Under the pieces are notes generated by a model. That model was given only the letters and a program-made list of their open reading frames with translations. It was not told the DNA's origin and did not search any database. The position numbers and the translations under genes were made by a program. Below, piece after piece: positions 1-10,300 of a stretch of DNA of 46,862 nt (positions within the stretch are counted from its first letter, which is position 1; each line of letters begins with the position of its first letter). This DNA comes from Bacteroidales bacterium UBA5536 (GTDB lineage Bacteria > Bacteroidota > Bacteroidia > Bacteroidales > F082): positions 1-46,862 of the forward strand of contig DINQ01000012.1 of the NCBI GenBank assembly GCA_002426795.1, given 5' to 3'.

Positions 1-606
1 GTTGCCTTGCCAATGGACAAACCAATTGACAACTACAGCAACAACCGTGAAGTTTTGGCTATCAGTGGCAAGGGAAGTGAACAAACAGCAGGACCTGTTA
101 CAGAAACAGCCAACCGCATGCTGGATGTATTCAATGTTTACCGCAAAACCGGAACGGGTGCTTACAGCTTAATCGCTGCCGTACCATTTGTTGAAGGCCA
201 GTCAGCATACTCGTATTTCGATACAGATGTTGCTGCCCAGACATTGTACACCTACCAGGTAACAGCTTACTACACCTATGCCAATGGCACATGCGAATCT
301 GATCCGGCAATGGCCTTGTTGAATCCAGATGAAGACTTTGTAACTGTATTCGTTACAGGCGCAAACGAAATGTCACTGGGCGCAACACGCGTTTACCCGA
401 ACCCGGCTACCAACAATGTTACCATCGAAGCAGCCGATATGAGTCGTCTTACAGTAATCAATGCCGTTGGACAAGTTGTATACGATGCAGCTGTTAACGA
501 CCAACGCCTTATCCTGAACACCGCTTCATACGAAGCTGGCGTTTACATGCTGCGCATTGTAACCAACAGCGGTATTGTTGCCAAACGCGTAACGATCGTT
601 CGCTAA
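1..606 (+). CDS. 3' end of a giant T9SS-exported surface protein (5' end outside window)
   Basis: The reading frame is open from base 1, so this is the C-terminal end of a gene that begins upstream. The visible ~200 residues are the second half of a fibronectin-III-like domain (the 'FNVYRKTG' strand near base 133) followed by a T9SS type A sorting domain with 'YPNPATNNV' at about bases 397-420 and a basic 'VAKRVTIVR' end. Family knowledge: such C-terminal domains direct export through the type IX system, are removed, and leave the cargo on the cell surface or secreted. The protein is closely related to the C-terminus of the next gene: bases 7-420 are almost identical to 10913-11326, while the last ~60 residues have diverged. 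The true start, length and upstream domains cannot be seen. An internal TTG at base 7 is not a start; the same Leu-Pro-Met lies deep inside the paralogue. Confidence 0.88.
   Translation, partial: VALPMDKPIDNYSNNREVLAISGKGSEQTAGPVTETANRMLDVFNVYRKTGTGAYSLIAAVPFVEGQSAYSYFDTDVAAQTLYTYQVTAYYTYANGTCESDPAMALLNPDEDFVTVFVTGANEMSLGATRVYPNPATNNVTIEAADMSRLTVINAVGQVVYDAAVNDQRLILNTASYEAGVYMLRIVTNSGIVAKRVTIVR
7..420 (+). repeat. Direct repeat copy 1, shared with 10913-11326
   Basis: This 414-bp stretch aligns without gaps to 10913-11326 at a constant offset of 10906. By eye I count about 12 mismatches (roughly 97% identity), several of them synonymous. Identity drops sharply after base 420, within the codons following 'ATNN' of the sorting domain. 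The left edge is near base 7, but only six bases of sequence precede it. Confidence 0.9.
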
Positions 607-617
607 TCATAACATTT

Positions 618-634
618 GAAGTCATTACGACTTC
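618..634 (+). other. Small hairpin just after the stop codon
   Basis: GAAGTC, loop ATTAC, GACTTC: a perfect 6-bp stem 11 bases past the stop codon and a few bases before the terminator. The paralogue has an equivalent hairpin at 11528-11544 with a different, still perfectly paired stem end and loop ATTAG. Its role is unknown; it may stabilise the mRNA 3' end. Confidence 0.6.
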
Positions 635-640
635 TCAAAA

Positions 641-674
641 AAAAGCGGCTGCCTCATACGGTGGCCGCTTTTTT
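641..674 (+). terminator. Rho-independent terminator
   Basis: AAAAGCGGC at 641-649 pairs with GCCGCTTTT at 664-672, ending in a T run at 669-674. It closes the truncated surface-protein gene. Confidence 0.88.
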
Positions 675-1287
675 GCGTTTGAATGATGATTGAATTGGCT
701 TTTTGCGATAGATTTCAATAATAAGAAATTATGGTTGTCCAGCTAAATAGAATAAACTGTTCTAATTTGATTCAAATAATCTGCTCCCAAAGGGGCTTCT
801 CCGCGGGTTGGTGATGCTTTTAAAACATCGAATATTTGCTACCTTAAGGCTCTCCTTTCCAGAGACAAAATATTGAAAAAGGAAAGCTAAATGATAAACC
901 AAAAATTCCCACCAGGGATGAAATGGATTTTATAGAAAATAAAAGATCTAAATAATTGAAATTTTCTGCCGACATTAAGCTATTGAAAAGGATCACTAAA
1001 CAGCTTAAAACCGAAAAAAGATTTGCAGAATCAGTATAGGATGAGATCCGTTTTATTTGTTTGGTTTGTTCAGTTCTTTAGTAAAACAGAAAATATAGAA
1101 AGCTGATATGAATATTTATCTGAAGGAAATAATACCAATTATTATTAAAGTCAATTAAATTTCTTTTTTAAACATCAACTGAGAAAGCCTAAAAGGCCCT
1201 AAGCAGGGCATATCGGACGATACTATACGTTTTTCTCTGTAAAAATTTTAATAAATGCAAGTTATTTATCTAAAAAAAGTTTGAAAA
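675..1287. other. AT-rich gene-free region
   Basis: About 600 bp without a plausible reading frame in either direction. It is clearly richer in A and T than the flanking genes. A short hairpin, GCCCT-AAGC-AGGGC, lies at 1196-1209. I recognise no tRNA, insertion-sequence end or known RNA in it. It could be a long upstream regulatory region for the giant gene or the remnant of a decayed gene. Confidence 0.5.
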
Positions 1288-1320
1288 TTTGTTAAAACTA
1301 AAAAAACATTTATAACTTTA
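1288..1320 (+). promoter_or_regulatory. Bacteroidota-type promoter for the giant gene
   Basis: TTTG at 1288-1291, a 21-base spacer, then TAACTTTA at 1313-1320 (consensus TAnnTTTG with the last base changed). This would start the transcript near 1327, about 40 bases before the ATG at 1370. Confidence 0.55.
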
Positions 1321-1369
1321 CATCAAATTACGACCAATTATCTCTAATTATTAACCAATTTTTATCATT

Positions 1370-4300
1370 ATGAAAAGTAAGCCTACTTTTTTTCGATGGC
1401 TATTTAGTTTTTTGCTGATGGCCTTCATCTGGAGTGGTTTTGCTCAAGCACAGAGCAAAGTTACCAAGCCAGGTGAAAATGAATTGTCCTTATTCGAATC
1501 TACTTCTGTAGTGTTTGAACAGGGACAATTGAACAATGATCAAAACTCTTTTAGAAGCCCGGTTTGCCCTAGCGGTAACCTTTCTGAGAGTTTTGAAAGC
1601 ACTACTTTCCCTCCTGGCGGCTGGGTCACATACAACCCAATTGGTGCAAACCAATGGGTTCGTAGCACAACCTATGCGCAGGATGGGTCTGCTTCAGCCT
1701 ATATTGGCTACCAATCATCTGGTGGCGAAGATTGGCTCGTAACACCAAAGTTATCAGTGACTACCGGGGATGCTATCAGTTTTTGGATTAGGCATGCTTT
1801 TGCTAGCACCTATCCTCCTGATAATTTGACCATTTTGGTTTCTACAACTGATAATAGCATGACTAGTTTTACTAATGTGCTAGCCACTTTAAATGTTGGA
1901 ACGGACTATACGGCGGTTTTCCAGCAGAAGTCCTATAACCTTGATGCATATAATGGTCAAAACATTTACATTGCATTTAAACACACAAATTTTGATGGAA
2001 ACGGAATTTACATCGATAATGTAGTAGGACCTACTATGTATTCTCCTTATTTTGCAACAGATGGCCCATTGAATTTTGGCGCCACTTACGATTTGGGTAC
2101 ATATACAGTGGATTATGAAATCGCAAACTGCCATACGGGTGATCTTAACCTCGATTTAAGTACATCCAGTCCTGAAATCACCGTGACCGGTCTTCCATTG
2201 ACTGTTGCTTCAGGCGATGTTGGAACTGTTTCAGTTACATTTAATCCTGCTGCAGCGGGTATTTATGCTGGTTCTTTTGCACTAACCACAAATGATCCTG
2301 ATAATCCGTTGTTGAATGTTGCAGTATCATCTGCTGTTACAGCAGCTGTCGTAACTCCTTCAATTTTTGAGGATTTTGAAGCAGTTGCTGCCTTTGCCGC
2401 GCCTGCTAACTGGGGTGGAACATTTTCAGCCCGCGTAGATGGTGGTGTAAACAATGGACATCGGTTTACAAAGAATTTGTATTCATTTACTCCTGCTGCC
2501 CAATTCTACACCAATTTTGTGAATGTAATTGATGATGGAACTTTGAGCTTTCAATACAGAGTAGTTGATTTTACAGCTTATCCCGGTACCCCAACAACAG
2601 CAACGAGCGTTGACTTTACGGTATATGTAAGCACTGATTTTGGCGCAACATTTACACCTTTATTTGTGTACAACCCGGCAACTCATGTTGAGTCAACGAA
2701 TTATGCACAGATCGATATCGATATTTCAGCCTTGTCAGGTGAAACTGCCATGTTTTTGGTAGATGCCACATGGATAGCAGGCGATTTCTATCTTGATTTC
2801 GACAATTTCTCTGTTTCATTTGTGATTCCTGGTCTTGAGTTTATCACCCCAAGCCTCGATTTGGGTGATCGCCCAATTGGCGCCTGGATGAAACCAGCCA
2901 CTTTCGAAATTGTGAATAATCCTGGTGTTGGCGACTTTGTTATCAGTGAAGCCGACATTGATGAAAATTTTGGCGGCTTTTTGGCTGTTGAAAAACCAGC
3001 TCTTCCATTTACTTTAGCTGCTGGAGAAACTACCTTTGACTTTGGTGTTAAAACAACTGAAGCTGCTGTAGCTGATGGTGCTTTTGCAGGTAATTTTGCC
3101 ATGTTCTTTGGTGGAGCAAGGGCAGTGGTTACTGCACCTTATTCAGGTAATGCCTACACACCAGTCGCTGGTGATGTTTGGGAACTTGCTTTGGATCCAA
3201 ATTCACTCGTATTCCCTGTTACTGTAAACCAGGGTAGCTTCCGCGACAACTACGACCTTCCGGGCGCTACGGCTGATGGATGGGATGTTGTTTATGAGCT
3301 TGAAAACGTTGACGAGGGTGACTTTTTACTTGACATCACTGTAGCCGGAACAGATGCCAAGATGGCCCTTTATCCTGCCGGATTCGGTGGAATGGGTGGT
3401 CCTGACATGGACAATGCAATTGTTTCTGGAACCACTTCAGCCATGGGCATTGAGCTCTTTGAAGGTCAATATTACCTGGTAATCAGTACAACCGGCGCCA
3501 GTTTCGATTTGACAATTGTGGATACACCAATGCCAGCTGCAGATGCTGTAACCTATCTTACACCAGCTGATGGCGCCATCAACATCCAGAATGGCAATAT
3601 GCTGACCTGGTCATGGGGTGGTAACACACTGGAATATCAGGTAGTTCTTGGAACCACTTATCCACCTGCAACCATCGTTCAGGATTGGACAATGGCCAAT
3701 ACAGCTGCCAACGGTTCTTATACCCTTGCTGGGTTGAATCCGAACCTACAGTATTTCTGGCAAATCAATACCAGAAACAACAATGGCACCACACCTGGTG
3801 ACATCTGGGGTTTCACAACAACGATTACAGCACCTACAGCATTGACTGTAACTGTGACCGATCCGGCTCCAACTGCTCCAACGGTTAGTGCAACCCTTAA
3901 CTGGACCGATCCTAACAGGGCTTTCCTCGGTTACAATGTGTATCGTGATGGCGTAAAGATCAACACTTCGTTGCTCAATACAACAACCTTTACCGATCTC
4001 GGTCTGGCACGTAACACTGCTTACTCCTATTATGTAACTACCGTATTTGATGAAGGTGAATCAGCACCATCGAATACTGTAAATATCACCACCAAAGGCG
4101 TTGGTACAGCCAATGGCTTTGTATACGACTTCCTGAGTGGTGATCCGATTGAAGGTGCTGCTGTTCGTGTACAGGGTGCTGCTGGTGATTATAACGTACA
4201 AACCAGTGCCACTGGTGCTTATACCACTTTGGCTTATGCCGGAACCTATGGTGTCAGCGTAACTGCTTCAGGTTACACTGCTCAATCTATCAATGGTGTT

Positions 4301-7300
4301 GTGGTAACTCATGCCGGAACAACAAGCAACGATTTCTATATGATGGAAACTCCGCTGCCGGTTGGTGATGTAACAGCCTTCGAATTGTCGAGCGACGCAG
4401 TTCAGATCAGTTGGGACGGATCAGGTCCGGAGCCAATTGCTGAATGGTTAGGCTATGATGATGGAGTGAATGTAACCAATTATGGTTCATTATCGAACTA
4501 CACATGGGGAATGGCAGTGAAGTTCTTACCAGAACAATTGGCTGGATTCCCAGGTTGTGCTGTGACAAAAGTGAATTACTTTGCCTATAATGGAGGAACT
4601 CCTAATGCTGCAACAGCATTGATGTTGAAAATCTGGCAGGGTCCAAACCGTGAAACTTTGCTGTATTCATACGATGCTTTACCTGTAGTGGTCTATAACA
4701 ACACATGGCAGGAAATCGTATTGCCAGCAGCTGTTGAGTTTGACGAAACCATGCCTTTGTGGATTGGTTTTGAAGCCGCTGCAAACGGTGGTAATTATAT
4801 CGCGCCTCTGGGCAACAGACTTAATCCTGCCGAAGTAAATGCTGACTATGTCAACTACAACGGGGCTGGTTGGACTACTATGACCAACTACAGTATTCCA
4901 GGTTTTGCATGGAATATTGAAACCTATGTTACCAATGCCTTTGGCGCAACAATGGCTTTGAATCCAACTCCAAGCGAGAGCGAAATGAAGCCAGGCGATG
5001 CCAATATTCCAATGGCTATGGTTGCCAACGACAATCCTGCTGCCACACTTGCTAAAAAATTCAATGGCGCCGATCGTGGCATTGTTGATTATACGGTATG
5101 GCGCGAGAAAGTTTACCAACCTGGTGTGTTCGAAGTAATTGGCAATACCACACAGATGAACTTTGTTGACTTCGACTGGGGTATCCAGGATTGGGGTGTA
5201 TATCGTTGGGCTGTTACTGTAAACTACGAAGCAGGTCAGGTTTCACCTCCAACTTATTCAAATCCTTTGGATAAAGACATGGAAACCATGGTTACTGTTA
5301 ACGTAAGTCTCAACTCAGGCGAAGGCCCGGGTGGCACCAGCGTTACTTTCACCAACATTTCTGAGCCAGGACTTGAACTGGTATACAATACCACACTCGA
5401 TAACTCAGGTACTTTTATGTGGGATGCTTTCCGCAAAGGAACCTATGACATCGAAGTATTGAAAGCCGGTTTCGCTCCGATCAATGAAACTGCCGTCGAC
5501 ATCTTCGACGAAAGTGAATTTACCTGGTTGCTAGAAGAAGTTTTAGCTAAACCAAATAACTTGTATGTAACACCTACTGCATTTGCTACTTGGGCAGGTG
5601 GAACAGGTGCTGGTTTCGAAACTTATTTTGCTGACTTTGAAGCCAATGATGGCGGATGGGTAAGTGGAACAATAGCCGGAGCTAACATTTGGGAATGGGG
5701 TGTGCCAGCCAATGGCGATCTCGACCACGCCTTTAGTGGGACCAAAGTTTGGGCTACAGGCCTTACTGCCAACTATGCAGCCAGTATGAATATTTACATG
5801 ATGCGCCAATTCGACTTCAGCGAAGCCGAAAATCCATATTTTAGTGTTGAACTGCTGTTGCAGGCTGAAAATAGCTATGATGGTATGGTGCTTGAGTATT
5901 CATTGGACGATGGTGCAACATGGGTAAAAGTTATTGGAGATCCAAACTTCTACAATAACACAAGTACTTCTGGGCCATTGGCACCTCCAAAATGGTCAGG
6001 AACTGCCAATACGGAATACCAAATGTTCGAAACAACCATTCCTGAATTGGCTGGTCAATCAAATGCTTGGTTGCGTTTACGCTTCCAAACTGATACATCT
6101 GTGCAATATGAAGGTATAGCCGTCGACGACATCACTGTATCAGATCTTCCTGCAAGGGGATCACGTTCGTTTGAGATTTACAAAGTATTCCTCGATGGAC
6201 AACTCATTACTGAAACAACAGACTCTCAATACCAATACGGTGCCAACGGTGAAACCCTGGTTCCTTACCAGGTATACACTGCCGGTGTAGCTTCTGTATT
6301 CTCAACAGGACAATCAGCAACTGAAACGTTCGACTTTATCTATGTACCATGCGAAGACTACGCTACTCCTTCAGCATTTACTGCTGCTCAGGTAGAAGGC
6401 ACATTGGATATCCAACTCGACTGGACCAACGTTGATGCTGCTGCCCTTGATACGATTTCAGCCTTCAGAATTTACCGCAATGGTGAAATGTATGACGAAA
6501 TCGACTTCACAGCCGGCGCTGTTTCTACTTATGTAGACGCTGACCTCGACTTTGGCATGTACACCTATTGTGTTACCTATATCTATGACAGTGGTGCCGA
6601 AACCTGCCAGGGCGTAGTTTGCTCCGACGAGGTTGAAATCGACGGCAATGCCATGGTTGACGGTATGGTAATGCAGGCAGCTTACCTCGGAGGCGATCCA
6701 ATCGAAGGCGCTTCAGTGCTGCTGACCAATGTGGACAATACCGCACTTACATTCGAATTCTTTACCGATGCAACTGGTGCCTACGAAGGTAGCGTTGTAG
6801 CCGGTACATACGACTATGTCGTTTCAGCCGAAGGCTATGTATCAGAAATGATGGACGGTGTTGTCATCGCCCTCAATGCTACTGTTACAGAAAACTTCGA
6901 ACTGATGGAATTCCCATATCCTCCGGTAAATGTTCAGGCTACTGAATTGACTGACAACACTGTTTTGGTTACCTGGAACAACCCAATGTATGCCCCATTC
7001 GAACCGGTAATGACCGATTTCAACAATGGTATCCCGGCTGATTGGACAGTTGTGAACGGTGGATCTACTGCAGACACATGGCAGGGAGTACCGAACTACA
7101 GTGGCAACACTTTGGATGGTACACCATTTGCATTTGTTAATTCAGACGCCGCAGGCATCGGAAGTACAATGGACGAAATGATGTATTCATCAGTAGTGAA
7201 TGCACTCAATGCTGAATCATTGTATCTCTCATTTGACCAATACTTTAACTATTTGGGAACAACCGGTGAAATGGCTAGCGTTGATGTATACGACGGAACC

Positions 7301-10300
7301 GATTGGGTGAATGTATTGACACAGACAACTGATGTTGGAACATTTGCTGCTCCAAACCATCAAATGATAGATGTTACAGCTTATAAGAATGAAATGTTCC
7401 AGGTTCGTTTCCACTATGTGGCTCCGGGCTGGGATTGGTACTGGGCTGTTGATAATGTGATGATTACTGACATGGCTACCAGAAATGGTGTTCCATTCAT
7501 CAGCCAGGCACAAACACCAGAACGCATGCTTACCGGATACGAAGTATACCGTACAACCTGCGAAACTGGCGATCTGCAGTTCTTAGGCTTTACCCTCGAC
7601 ACCTTGTTCAACGACAACACATGGGGAAGCGCCGCTTCAGGCGTTTACAAGTGGGGCGTTGTGGCTGTTTATGAAGAAAATTCATCTGAAACCGTCTTCT
7701 CTAACTGCCTCGACAAAGATATGATTACACAAGTGAGTGTGACTGTATCTACCAACTCACTCGACAGCCCTGAAGGCACCGATGTGATGTTTATGAATAC
7801 TTCAGAACCAGACCTCGGTCTCGTTTATGAAACAACATTGGATGCAAGTGGTTACTTTATGTGGGAAGAGTTCCGCAAAGGCACTTACGACATCTATGTT
7901 AATTTGAACGGTTTTGACCCGGTTGAACTTATGGGATATGTCATCGACGGACCAGAAGACTTCGTTTGGGTACTTGCCGAACAACTTTTACCTGTATCAG
8001 ACCTCTATGTTACTCCAACTGGCTTTGCCACATGGAGAGCTGGCGGCGTGATTCCGTTTGAAATGTACATGGAAAACTTTGATGCTGGTTTACCTGCAGA
8101 CTGGACAGTTGTTGACGGTGGCTCCAATACCGCTACCTGGGCACCAACTGCAGCTTATAATGGCAACAGCGTTGATGGCACACCATTTATGTTTGCTAAC
8201 TCTGACGCAGCAGGTTCAGGCTCAACCATGGATGAAATGCTCATTTCTCCTGTAATTGATGCCAGCACAGCTGATGTATTGTACCTGAAGTTTGACTATG
8301 TTTACCAGAACCTTGCAACAACTGAATATTTTGCAGCTGATGTATTTGACGGTTCCGACTGGGTAAATGTATTCTCTACCTCAACCGATACAGGCCCATT
8401 CCCATGGGGACCAACAGCCAGCGAAATGATTGACATCACTGAGTATGCCAATGATATGCTGCAGGTACGTTTCCATTATTTCTCACCCGGTTGGAACTGG
8501 TATGTTGCCGTTGACAATGTAGCTATCACCGATCAGGAAGATACCCGTGCTTTGGTGAATTACAAAGTATGGTTGGATGGAATCTTTGTTACTGATACTC
8601 CGGATACTTTCTGGCAATATGACGTGACCAACCTCGTTGAAGGTCAGGAATACTTCTCAGAAGTAGCTGCTGTTTACACCAATGGTATTTCGGCCAAAAT
8701 GAACTACACATGGACCTATCATAGCTGCGAAGGCTATCCAGGACCTGAAAATCTCATGGGCGAAGTAAACGGAATGGATGTTACCCTTACTTGGGGTGCA
8801 ACAGCTCCTCCTCCTCCAGGTGGCGGTATCGAAAGTGATTTTGAATCCGGTTCAATGCCTGATGGATGGACAACTGTACAAACAAATACTGTTTCTTCAG
8901 GACCAACTCCTGCTTACTGGACAGTAAATGACTATGTAAGCGCTGACTTCTCTCCATTTGGTACATACCATGCAGGTCTGTGGTGGGATTATGGCCACCA
9001 GGATGAATGGTTGATGACCCCCGAATTTGCATGTCCTGCAGGCGCAGAACTCAACTTCTGGAGTGTTGTTTACCTTGGAAGTACTTACCTCGACCATTAT
9101 TATGTGAAAGTATCAACTGACGGCGGTTCTAACTGGACTGTACTTTGGGATGCTTCAACATTAAGTGGTGGATGGAATTACTATGATTCTCCATTTACTG
9201 TGGATCTGAGTGCCTATGCCGGCGACAATATCAAACTGGCCTTCCAGGCTATTGATGGCGACGGACAAGGATTGTGGTACATCTTCTTTGTAGATAATGT
9301 ATCCGTAAGCTCACCTACCAGAAGCATTGCATTTGATGCCAGCAGCCTGATTCGTTCAAGCAACAGCGTATCAACACATGCAGGTCTGGCCGCAAGAGAT
9401 GGAAATATTCTTGCCAAGGAAATCATCAATGTTACCGAAGATGCCCAGGCATCAGGAGCTGTTGTGAACAAAGCCGGTGCAGGCAAATCACTTGCAGCCA
9501 ACCGCGCCTTGCTTTATGACAACGGACCACTGGTAAACAGCGAAGGAACCGGAACCGGCGGAGCCGACGAAAGCATCCTGCAGAACAGCACTTTGGGTAT
9601 GACTACCCTTGGAGCCGGAATCCAGTTTGCCTCGGGCAACCATATGGCCGACGACTTTGTAGTTGACGCTACATGGAACGTTGACGAGTTCACCTTCTAT
9701 GGCTATCAAACCAACTCAGGCAACACCAGCACGATGACAGGTGGATACCTGCAGATCTATGATGGCAACCCATCAGCAGGCGGAACCGTAATTTGGGGCG
9801 ATATGACCACCAACAGAATGACCTCAACCCAATTCTCGAACATCTACCGTATTTCAGAGACCACAGGCGGCACAGCACGACCGGTCATGGAAATCGTGTG
9901 CGAAACTCCAGGTTTAACACTTGAACCAGGAACATATTGGGTAGAATATACCTTCGATGGCTCAGGCGCTTCAGGCCCATGGGCACCTCCAATTACCATC
10001 ACAGGCCAGACAACCACAGGAAATGCACAGCAGTTCCTTGGCGACGGCACAGGATGGGTGCCATTTGAAGATGGTGGCTCATTTACACCACAAGGCATGC
10101 CATTCCTGATCAACGGAAGCGTTGACAATGGTGGCGGTGGCGGCGGAACATTCGATCCAGGCCCGGTAGCCGGAGTGAATGTATACCGTGATGGCGTACT
10201 GATTGCAGAGATGGTACAAGACACCTTCTATGTTGACCAGGATGTAGATTATGGCACCTACGAATACTGCGTAACCTATGTTTACGAAAGTGGCGCAGAG

